The translations under genes and the position numbers were made by a program. Below, piece after piece: positions 11,745 to 23,500 of a DNA stretch of 64,000 bases. Source of the stretch: Melastoma dodecandrum (lineage: Eukaryota > Streptophyta > Magnoliopsida > Myrtales > Melastomataceae); the NCBI GenBank assembly GCA_029817715.1, contig JARUPY010000396.1:2976001-3040000 (forward strand). The letters run 5' to 3'. The notes under the pieces are model-generated. The model was not told where the DNA came from. It saw only the letters and a list, made by a program, of their open reading frames with translations, and searched no databases. How positions within the stretch are numbered: the first letter of the stretch is position 1; each line of letters starts with the position of its first letter.

Positions 11745-13817
11745 ATGATGATGACAACGGTCAAGTTCAGCGGCGTCGATGATGGCGTCCGCTTGCGTCC
11801 CCCGCTATTCCTTCATTTCCCTGTCAAGTGTTCGTTACTCGTAGCGACGGCGAGCGTCCCGACTGGCCGAACGAGGAGCACGTCTGCGCTTCATGCCTCT
11901 GATACTTCGCGTGCCTTTGGGGCATTTCATCGAGCAGGCGACGAGCAGAAGCTGGAGGGAGGCGATGATAGCATCATAAAGAAGAGGAAGAGGAGGGTCT
12001 TCTTCCTGGACGTGAATCCCCTGTGTTACGACGGGAAGACGCCGAGCTTGCGGTCGTTTGGGTATTGGATTTCCCTTTTCCTCTCTCGGGTTGCAATTGA
12101 AGACCCGGTTGTTGCGGTGAGTCCTCCTGCTGAAGAGCGACATGTGTTTGGGCTGCGGATAAATGATGTGTCTGATGAACCACTGTAGTAGAGGAGAACT
12201 GCCGTTGATAGGGATCCAAACACGGTAGTAAATGGTAATTGGAAAATTTCCCGTTCAGAGTTCAAAAACGGGTTCAAGTTGTGAATACTGGCCATTTAAA
12301 GATCAGGCTTGAGAGCTATTTGTTGGTGCTTTTGTGCGAAACAATTAGGCTTTTCTATCAACACATCTGAATCAGCTGTTGTTCATGTAATCATCTGTAG
12401 CTTATGTCCTACATATTATGCTCGATGCTACTTTGGTCAAGAAATATATTCGGGCAATATATCTTTGAAAATATTGGTGTAACTGTAGGTGATGGATGGA
12501 GAAAGGGGTTCAGAGCCTCGGAGGTTGTTGCTACCTTCTTATAAGGCCAATAGGGTACGATTCACAAGACCTGCATCTGCTAATCAACCTTGGGGGAGCA
12601 GTAGATTGCACCAAGTGGTCAACGATGTTCTTCGGGGCTGTGATATTCCGGTTGGCCATCTTCCAGCTTCTCTTCTATACTCTGTAGTTGGAATTCATTC
12701 TCTCCCGTGATTCTCAGCAACAAAATTCGTGTTGAATGATATTTTATCAGGAATGCTGTTGCAGGTATTATTCTTATGCAAAGGATGTTTTGGCATTTAA
12801 CTGACATTTCAGTCATCCAGGTCGTCCAAATTGAAGGCCAGGAAGCAGATGATGTCATCGCCTCGCTGGCCGAGCAAGCTCTCGGGAGAGGATACAGAGT
12901 AGTTATTGCCTCACCTGACAAAGATTTTAAGCAGCTGATTTCTGAAGAAATCCAGATTGTTATGCCTATGACTGACCTAGGAAGGTGGTCCTTTTATACG
13001 CTGAAGCATTATATTGCACAGTACGATTGTGATCCCCATTCTGACCTTAGCTTGAGTAAGTACTGTATCCTTAACGCAATTCTTGATTGCACACAAATTA
13101 AAAAGGAAAAAGAAAGAAATCCTTTGATGAGCAAAGTCATGAAATCAAGCAAGCACGATTATAATGGCCAGCTTGTCATCTCATTAATACTACTTCTGTA
13201 GGATGCATCCTTGGAGACGAAGTTGATGGGGTGCCAGGGATCCAACATCTGGCTCCAGCATTTGGCAGGAAAACGGCTTTAAAGCTCTTGAAAAAGCATG
13301 GATCGCTGGAAAACTTGCTCAATGCAGCGGCTGTAAGGACGGTGGGCAAACCTTATGCTCAAGATGCCCTCACAAAATATGCAGACTACCTTCGCAGAAA
13401 TTATGAGGTTCTCGCACTCAGGAGGTAATCTTTTCAACCATCTGTTTATGCAAACCAGCGGAAGCTTTGCCATGAACATATTTTTGAATCCAGGTTTATG
13501 CTCCTGATAAGTTTCATGGTTCAGATTCCTAATGTGTTTGAAGCTTGTTTTAGTAGGTTTGCAATGATATGTAGTCTTCCACGAATAAATAATAAATGTA
13601 TTACTGCCTTGTCCATGCTGATTTTCGGTATTCCTCGATCCCTAATTGTAGGAACTTGGATGTTCATCTTCAAGAGGAGTGGTTGGTCAGTAGGACTGCT
13701 TCCAATGATTCCAGAATTTTGTCTAGATATTTTAATCACTTGGATTGTGAGGGGATGTTTCTCCATCAAAAGGAAACTCGGCCAGTTGCTAGGGTTCCCC
13801 TGGGAAAGGCTCCTTGA
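11745..13817 (+). CDS. 5'-3' exonuclease family protein, probably organellar
   Basis: Five exons: 11745-12116, 12489-12650, 12821-13055, 13202-13424 and 13652-13817. All are GT-AG with consistent phases, giving 385 aa. The ATG at 11745 is the first of three consecutive Met codons. An earlier in-frame ATG at 11685 is possible. The N-terminal about 100 residues are basic and Ser/Arg-rich, like a plastid or mitochondrial transit peptide. Then come the nuclease motifs: FFLDVNPLCY (first Asp), IEGQEADDVIASLA and ASPDKDFKQL (metal-binding acids) and the helix-hairpin motif GDEVDGVPGI. This is the bacterial Pol I 5'-nuclease / FEN-like fold, acting on DNA or RNA flaps or primers. From memory the best match is AT1G34380. 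It is convergent with TMEM18. Confidence 0.9.
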
Positions 13818-14537
13818 CTTGCAGATAGTGGAAGGGAATGGATAAAGTAGAATATTATAGGATTTAGATGGTACAATCCACTCATTCCTTAGGAGAATTC
13901 TTGAATGGGGTTGCAGCATCCTGGCAGTTTCTTCAGCCCATGTTACAAGCATTAGGACAGATGACTACAGAAAGGTCGACCTCCCTGGGTGTACCCTTGC
14001 TGCCTTTCAAGAACCGAAATCTGCACTAGCTGCTGCTTATCTTCTTCTGTTATATGTACCATTACCATATGTGCAGACTAAGCGTGTACTAGGACTGAAA
14101 CCTCAAGGGCATATTGATATGTGTTGAAATCAGCATCCTCAAGATTGCGAATTGCGAAGTCTGGAATCTGCATGCAAATAGAGATCGGCCCTGGAACAGA
14201 TGATAGGCGCTGCTTTGACAGGAATACACAGAAAACCAACCAGAGTGGGATGTAACTAAGGGAATTGTGTAATTCAGTTTAGTTATGCTTGTATTCTGCT
14301 AGAAGGAAGAATTGTGATGAGGACTGATTAACATGGATGTGTAATCTACTGTCCCAACACACCTTTCTGAAACAAGATCTATTTCTCACATCACTTTCAT
14401 CCTGTCAAAGCCGCCCAGAAACAATGTGGTGTTAGTAGGTTTAGTACAGCAAAAATAACCTCTACCTAGCTTGTGTCACTACAAGAGAACTCGATGGTAT
14501 GTGAAAAAACGCCTAGCTCTCGTGAAACATGTAGAAG
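13818..14537. other. Convergent 3' regions of the exonuclease and TMEM18 genes
   Basis: 720 bases between the exonuclease stop and the TMEM18 stop. No frame or repeat worth reporting; probably the two 3' UTRs and a short spacer. Confidence 0.55.
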
Positions 14538-17500
14538 TCACTCCTGCTTCTTCTGAGACAGCCTTGCCCTGTGCCGTAGCTCTGCCGTTTTACATCTCAC
14601 TATGAGATGGCACAAAGAAAAGAGTGTCTTAACCCGCAAAATAGCCAAAAACGCCATGTTGCAATCAGGAAGTGGGCGACCAGTTCAATGGAACCCATTA
14701 TCTCAGGCAAGAGTAGTAACAACCGTCTTGTCTTCCCTACCAAAATTATGATAGCAATGACAAGCAGGGGCCCCAAACAGAGGGTCGAAAGGAAAATGCC
14801 ATGCGGGTCAAAGTAATTCTGGGTCGCAAAGCTCTTCCAGTGGTCTCCCAGAAAACTGTTCAGCCTCTCAGCTAGATATATGCCGGCCACTGGAGGTTAT
14901 CATAAAGAGTAAGACTTGAGTGCAACAAACATGCATATGTGCGCACATGAGCATATTCACAAATGATTATGCACACATTCATCTTGCAGTTACAGCACAA
15001 GACCATATTAATTCATCTTAATCATTTGCCTCGTACTATACTTTGTCACTCTTTAACCACAGTATCACTACTTCTCTATCACGTCAGACTACTGGACCTG
15101 GAGAAAAGTGTATCACATTACAAAATAACAAAAATTAACTGTTCTCATGGGAATCAGCAGAGTAAATACAGATATCAACAGATTGTTCAGTGTTTCTGTT
15201 TCTAAACAATAGTTCACTCACAAGGAAATCGTCAGCTATTCACTCCTCTGTCCAGACGTCTTCGGCACCCCCGGTAACTTTTTTCCTTTGCTTCCGTTTA
15301 ATTAGGTGAATTTATCTACTTTGATTCTTTTTATTTTTTTCACAACCAGGTTCACAACAGCCGTATTCTTTTCGCTGCTATCTTCCTTCCAGTGGATCAC
15401 TTTGCTGGAGCCGGGCTCGTCCACAGTAACACACGACACGATCATGGCTTCCCCCAGGAGATCCCCTTGCGTTATGTGAACCTAAAAGCCAATCCCATCC
15501 ATCCACAACAAACGAGGCTCAAATCAACAAGAATAAAACCAGAAGCACGGAGGATGAACAGACTCCGCAGGAGGAACCGCGAAGACGTCAGCGTCCAGGG
15601 GCACATCAATGGTCTTCTCCACCTTCCTAATGAACAGACTGGTCTTGCCGCCTCCATGGCAGAGGGCAATAGGGCTACCACCACAGCAGCGACAACCAAG
15701 GATGGAGGAGGAGGAGGATTGGGCATTCAAAGGTCCCCAGGAATTCAAGAGAAACACGGACAGAGAAAAAAGGAGAACAGCACCCCGACAACGCTCTTAG
15801 CTGCAACAGCGCATTTCGTCCATAACCTACTCGATCACAGACGCAACAAGAACCTCGTTTGCACCTGTCTCTGTCCTCCCGTACGCGATGTCGGCAACCA
15901 AGCCCTGGCTATTCTCCCGGCAACGGCCACCGGCTCCCCACCATCCTGGAGTACCCATCTTTGTATGACACCTCAAGACGATATCTCAACATCAACGCAG
16001 TAACAACAACGCCTTGTCCAAGTCAACCGTCTTTCCTCAGCACCAACGGCAGAATCTTTAGGAGCTCACCCGACTCCTCAGTTGCGGCAACGTAAGGATC
16101 GCCCAGATTAAGGATACTTCCTAGCAGCGACTACCTTCGTATCAGCCGCCGCCGAGCCGACCCAGCCGTGTTCTTGTTTCCCCAAGCGCGGATTCCCCTG
16201 ATTTCCGTCTCCCGGCATCAGTAAAACCCGGCCTCTCTTCTTGGCACCTCAGCCTCGGCAACGACCACATCTTTCAGCGTCTCCTGATCCCGACCCGTCA
16301 TGCTTCTCTTCCCGACGAGTTCACCCCGGCTGACCCACAGATTCAACTTCCCGGTGCCTTCGTCCAAGCGTAATCATTTCCAGTTCCAGATTTGAACTCT
16401 CGCAGCCAGTTACCGTCCCTGCCTGGCGTGTCCACGCCCCTGGCGCCGCGTCAGCCACCCTGCAGTCACCTGGCTCGGATCTACACCTTCTCGAAGTTTC
16501 AGCCCCTGACAAACTAGAATCAACCCTTCTCAGACGATTCCTGTGCCAAGGATTCCTCCGGTGCCGCCATCACGCCTCGCTCAACAATTGGGCATGCTAC
16601 CGACGGGGTCTTCCGATTATGCCGATGGCGATACCCACTTCCAGACGAAGCAACTGGTGTGTCGGTCAGGGCGTGATTCTCATCGAGGTAGGAGGTAATT
16701 TTTTTTTTAAATTCTAATTTGTTTATTTATTTGTTTGTTTGATTTCTGTCGAATGTTTGAATTGAAGTTTCGCTTAAATTTTTGATTAATTGTTTAGACA
16801 TTGGAATTTTAAATATTTACAATATCTTAAACTAAAATAAAAATCAAAGTCAAAATTCATTTTTTATCAAATAGATATTATTTGCAATTAATAATTTGTT
16901 TCTTTCATTCCGAAACTCTACCGCCTTTTTCGAACGGTTTATTTCGTTGTTTTGATTTTTATGTAGGTAACCGGGGCGTGCCTTGTGGACAACTAATGCA
17001 CGCACCCCACTCAACATATTCAAGACAAAGAAGTCATATATATTCGAAGGATTATTTGGATTCTCGAAGATCAAGACCCTTTGAAGATCGCTTCGCACTC
17101 ACCAACGTACGGCATTAACGGCTCGCCAGGTTCACCGTAAACCTATTCTAAAACGGCATCGTGAGGTATAAACGCAAACGTGGGCGTTTTATAGAGAGCG
17201 AGAAATGGTACAAACACTCGGTTCTCCATTTAATTTGTTTTTGGCTTAGAAACTGTTAAGGGTATTAATAAATTTATGTTCGTTAATTTGGAATCCAATT
17301 CGGGATTTTCCATAGGAGGTATCGGGAAGGAATTGGAATGGAATAACTTACATTTTTGCCTCAAAAATCATTTAAAAAAAATTTCATCAAAATGATTCAC
17401 ATGGACATTTTAAGCAATATTGAGCTCGAGATTATTTTTTTAAATGTCAAACAAACTCTTTTCTAAAATCGAGCTCAAATAAATCGGACATCGGAAAGCA

Positions 17501-20500
17501 CATGATAAAGACCTGCCTTTTCTTTGTGATGCATGCGATTTAGTAGTCCCTAATTCCCGAACCTTAACAAATGTCTATAGTTTTTCTAACTTGAACTTAA
17601 AATAAGTTAGTGGCGACTCCGACACGTTTTCAAAATCTAAAGCCTTATCGTCAATGGAGTATATTCATTTTAAATGGAACCGGAAACGGGATCCACCCGC
17701 AACAGATTTGGCGACTCCGCTGGGGACACTTGGGTAATTTTCTAGAGAATTAGGGTCGAAAAACGATTTCAAAATTGGGGGGCAACCTAAGCTTTGTGTG
17801 GAGTGTGTTTGCGCTTTACTTTTCCGATTATCTCTGCCATGCATACAGTGAGTCGTCCTCAAACCAAGGGGCCCGAGGTTGAGTCAAAAGCCAGTCTAGA
17901 TAGGCATGTGTGTTGAATATGTTTTGATGACGAGCCTTGACCTTCTGTGTAACAGAAGTTAAACATCTACTCTACAGAAGCTACTCACGTTGAGAACTTT
18001 CTGTAAGAAATATTTTGTGATTATATGATTGTTTAATCATTAATTAGTCACGAAATAATTAGGCTTTGATCAAGATATTAGTTTGATCAAATTAAAAAGA
18101 TTATGTTTCCAAATAACCCCATTAGGGATTATATTTGACATAGAAGGAAATATAATCTTCTATTTATGGCAAGGTTCTGTAAGGTTGTCTACAACCTTAT
18201 GTGGTTTCATACGACCACTAAATGACCTGGGATGCCAATTATTACCATATGTCTAGATACATTCATTTGAGTGTGCTGAACATAATGGTATCGGTTAATC
18301 TTTGATTATTTCCATTTACATAAGGTTGCTGACCAGATTCAGCCACAACCTTCTATAGCGCATTATATATGGGAATTATATCATATCTTAATCCTAATTG
18401 ATATGATTTGATTACCTAAATGTATATATGCATGGGAGTGACGTTTTTGTTAATTATTAATTGTATTATTACCTGATTGATCGTTTTCCTTGTTTTACAG
18501 AAGGCTGATCGTGAAGATTACCTTTTATCTTTCACTTAGGCTTTCTTGTATAAATAAGACACTCAGCCACGACTTTATTTGTAACTTTTGATTATTCATT
18601 TCTATAAAATCCTGAGAGCGTGTGCTGAGAGCTTGTATCCTTTCGTTTCGTTTGAGGTAAGTCACACACGAGGAGCGTTGGCTGCAGAAGGCTGTATCAT
18701 TGGTGAAATCTTCTAGGAGGGTGACTCGAGGGCCAAGAGGGACTTGGTTGGAAGCTGTAGGAGACGTTTGTGGGAATCGTGCGGTAGGTTGCTGGTGTGG
18801 CCAACGTGTAGTGGGCCGGAGAGAAGGGTAGATACCCAGGGAAAACAGAAGGTGGGGTACTAACCAGCTTCTGTGGTGTAATGTTCTATGTGTGCAGGAT
18901 AACCTTGGGCAGGAGTTTTTTGTCTGCTTAGTCGTAGTCTTGAGGGACCACACAGGAGAACCTTGGGCGAGGGTTTTGTGTTTGCTCAGTCGGGATCTCG
19001 AAGGATCGTGCACGGGAAGTCGCAGCGGGTTGCTGTGCAGGTGGAGACGCCGCCAGAGTGAAAACTCTCGGAGGAAGTCACGGCAGGTTGCTGAGCAGAA
19101 GAGGACACCACCTGAGGGAAACGTCCCATAACCGGTTACATTTGTTAGTCACTGTAGTACAAAACATTATGGTCTGTGCAGTAGAGGGTTGACATCGTTG
19201 GTACAGAACCTTACGGTTTGTGTTGTGAAACCAAGTCATCTTTGGTACAGAACCTTACGGTCTGTGCTGTGAAACCAAGTCATCTCTGGTACAGAACCTT
19301 TTGGTCTGTGTTATAGATGGTTGACATCTTTGGTACAGAACCTTACGGTCTGTGCTGTGAAACCAAGTCATCTCTGGTACAGAACCTCTTAGGTCTGTGA
19401 TATAGATGGTTGACATATTGGGTATATAATCTTTTGATCTGTGCTATAGAGGATTGACACATTCGGTACAGAACCTTCTGATCTGTTCTGTGCAACTTAC
19501 TCACTCTACTACAGAACCTTCTGGTCTGTGCTTTACAACTCAGTCTTCTGTGGTGCAGAACCTTCTGATCTGTACTTCGTAACTCAGTCTTCTGTGGTGC
19601 AGAACCTTCCGGTCTGTGCTATAAAAGGTCCATTATTAATCACCTTCTATAATTGTTACGAAGTTAAGTCTGAGTGAAAACTATCCAAATTTTGGGTGAA
19701 GAGTGGATGTAGGCAAGTTGCCGAACCACTATAAGGTCTTGCGTGTATCAAACAAATCGCAATCACATTCGTACATTCTGTCTTACAGAAACCTGTCTAT
19801 ACGGTTCTGTTTTACGGAAGCTTTTCTTTCGCTGCAAGGTTTGTCGAAAAGGAGTTAAAAATTCTTAATTGGACTTTAACACTAATTCACCCCCCTCTTA
19901 GTGTAACAATGTGTTTGAAGGCCATATAATATGTTATGACTCTAACCATTTGCTTTGGCTTTATCTAGCAGGTTATTTCAGGCTCGGTCGACAGGGTTTT
20001 TCGTTTTGCACTACATTCATATGGGTCCATATTTGGCATGGTCATAGCAAAACAACTAACCTTTTTTGCAGGTTCCAAAGATGTTTACTTACATTGGATT
20101 GATGCCAGATCAACCTCCGATGAAGTCGTTGAGGGATTGGTTCAGTAGCCTTCTGTAATACCTCAAATTAATCTCCCTTAAAATGGCCATAGCCCAAATC
20201 CATATAATTTTAGGATCCATTTTACACAAATAAGTAAATAAGGGAGAGAGCATACTAAAGATACAATAGCAACAAGCTGCAGCCACATTCGGCACCCCAA
20301 CATGATGCTTCGAAGCTATCTGCCACTGATTCCCCGCCATTTCTTGCTTTTGCAACGTTGTTCACCAACATCACGGCTTCTGATGCGGCTGCGGCTGTTG
20401 TCGCCCAAGATGCACAGCAGAAAAAGAATGCCCAAATTCCTCACGACGGCAAAATCAGTGGCAATTATGCTTCGAATGAATGAAGAAGATGGGAAGCTTC

Positions 20501-23500
20501 CTGGAGATAGGACAAATTCCTTCTAAGCACCTATCTCTCGTCAAATCCCAAGTGTCTTTGGACACTGAAAGAATCAAATACACGATTGACATGCCCTGAC
20601 AGCCAACAAAGCCTCGAATCACACAAACGCAAGCCTTCACAACCACAGAGCCCAAGGTAGCTCGACCAAGGCTAAGCCCACAGTCCAAACCCAGATTATA
20701 GTAAGAATTAGGACAAAGAATTAAAGGCTGGCCTGGAATCTCCCGACAAAAATCCCGTAAGGACGATTGCACGCACACCTGGAATTCTCCTCTCACTGTC
20801 CAAGTCCCCTGCCTCGGTCGATCACCTGCAGAAGAAGATGATTCGGTGAAGCCCAGAAGATTTTTGTCCCCTAACAACCTTAATTCTCCTAACCAAAAGA
20901 AACTAACCCAATTCCAATTGAGTTTGAATGCAACCAAAGTCGACTAACCAGGCAAGCTTCTGGTCGAAAACAGAGGAGAATATAAAAGAAGAAGAGACAT
21001 GCAACTTCGAGGGAGGGGGACGGATCCTGCTACTTGGCCTTTTCTCCTCCTTCGCTACCCTTTTTTTTTCTTTCTGATCTGGGGAAAGGAGGCTTTCCAT
21101 TTCTTTCTCACTTTGGTGGCCGTCTTCACTACCACAATCTTCCAACGATTCCTAACCAAGGTAAGAGGAAACCAGCATTGCGGAAACCCCTCGAGGACCA
21201 ACTCACATGAAGCGGTCAACGACAGCAACAAGGAGAGCATCGTACCTCTCTGGTTGCGGCAGGCTTCAGCTTCCCTGGACACAGCGGCAGCGGCATTGAT
21301 CTTTAACGACGGCTCCAGTTTAATCAACGGTGGCCAAAGTTATCTCAGACGTCTCCTCCAGCAGCGGCGTCTTCTTCGGATTCAACCGCAACGGAACCGG
21401 CACCAGCAAGCGGATGCGAAAATCCCGCCCAGAAACGTGAGCAACCTCACTTATTCTCTTGTACGTTTGCCCTCCCATACGACGGCATTTAACCTTCCTT
21501 TTCTGCATGCTCTGCCTTCGTTGTATATGTTGCGAGAAAACGACATTAAGGAAGCAAAGTGGTGGAGGAGGTCGAAGCTTGTATCTTCCTGGATTGGTCA
21601 GCCCCGGCTTCGCATATCACTCCATGAGATGCCAAACAAGCTCCCATTGTGGACGTCCAGCAAAGAACTCCTCCCGACGCGCACACGGGTCTCCCATCGC
21701 GAGCGTGCGTGCTCGGGAGGTGTGGGGGTGGGCTGTTTCCCATCGCGAGCGCCTCCCCCCCATAAACATCTCCGAAATCCATCTCAAGAAAGCTGCATCC
21801 TCGGTGAGTCTCCTTTACCATCTGTTTTCTTCGCGTTTCACCGCTCCTTAGACAAATCTAACCTCATTTATTGTTCTTGTTTGCATGAACACACGCTGTG
21901 GCATCTTCGAGACAGCGTAACCGGAGCTAGCGAGCTCAAAACTATGCGAAATCAGGTCCACTCCCTTCCTACTTCCTCTGTGACTTTGTCAATAGCTTCT
22001 GGGACTTGTTTGTGCTGTAAAATGCTCGAACTATCTGCGATTGTTGGGATATACGCATGCTGAAATTGGAATGTTGTTCGCTGCCGCATGTTCCTGACGT
22101 TTTCCAGCATAACTCCTTGCCCTGTGCATGGATTGATCTGTTTTTTCACTCCTTGGCTTCCTTTCTCGATGGAGAACAACTTCTCTGTTGAAACCTTTTT
22201 TAAACAGACTCGTTTTACCAATGTTTTTCCTCTTCGTATGCTGGAGAACGCAGCTGCCCCGTTCTGCGCATCCGCGGAATGTGCAGCTGCATTCCATCAG
22301 GCTTAGTTTCGACTGTACAACTCGGATTTGCTTAAAGCTACTTGGATTCATTTCCTTTTTGGCTATTCTACAACTTTCGTGCTTTAAGTTTCTCCATTTG
22401 ACACTTGCTTGATCGAGTTTTGTTTGTTCGAAAAAGGCAGCCTGTTTCTGTGTATGAGTGGAATAGCTGCCTCTGTTTTTCGGACATAACTCGAACATCA
22501 AAGCTCCGTTTCACCTGAAATTTATTGGAACGGATTTCTCTTTAAGTTTTCTAAAACTTTTGTGTTATACACTTTTTTGTTAAACATACACATCCTGGTC
22601 AAATCGCTGTTGGAGTGCAGATAGAACAGATGTGCTATCGCATTTCAGGGCAGATTCATACTAGTATACGAAGAAATTCGTATTTCTTTCATCGCGTGCC
22701 CAAATTTTACAAAATTAGCGTTTTTGAAACCATATTTGAGCCCTCTACAAATCTTATTCTTTGAGTTTTTGCTTTCGGGATCATCTGGTTAGTCTAAACA
22801 TTCAGAAAAGACGAAGACTTCTAATGTCTTTTGCCCTTTTACGGCAGCATGAGTAGCTTGCGCACCAGATAGCGTAATTTACTCGTTTGAGTTCTGAATG
22901 GATTAAAATTGAACCGAGAGTTAGATCTTTTAATTTACTACAATTTCTGTGTTTTACACTTTTTATTTTGAACAAGTTTAGCCTACAGTCAAACATGGTC
23001 AAACTTGATCTGCGGTGCTGGTCGATTGAAACACATTCTATTCGAATGTCTAGATTCTCCGCTACGCTGGCAGCAGACTACAGATCCATTTTTCCTAAAA
23101 TTTTTCATCCTGAATCATGATTGAGTTATCTAGCATGTGACAAAATTTCATTTTTTTTGACGAACGAGTGAGGAGTTATGAAATTTTCTTTTCTCATCAT
23201 TCTGCTGGTCAGGGATTGCTTATGCAAGAGACTGAATTACATTCTTTGCTTTGTAGAACGAAATCCCGCCGTTGGATTCGTTTTAAATTTTATATTCTGA
23301 TTTCTTATCAAGATATAGATCTGTAGGTTTTGATTTCACTTAGATCGGACGATTCTAAGTGAAGTTATGCTCTTATTCCCAAACCTCGTATGCTGCATTC
23401 TCATCTATGCTACGGCTGACTTTGCGTGTGCATAATTCACAATTTCACCGTTGGATTTTGCTGATATTTGACAAACATGCTTGTTATTAACCTGTTTACT

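Noticed and set aside
15240..15400. Exact start and target duplication for the outer Ogre-like element (GTATA follows its right end at 43033)
   Set aside because: No matching GTATA directly before a TG was found on the left, so the left edge stays open.
15392..16003. A 203-codon frame
   Set aside because: Inside the outer LTR leader; Thr/Gln/His-rich shadow-like composition, no family features.
20999..22063. A 354-codon frame, present again at 37754-38779
   Set aside because: It lies within the Ogre LTR and is repeated only because the LTR is duplicated. Composition is irregular and no domain is visible.
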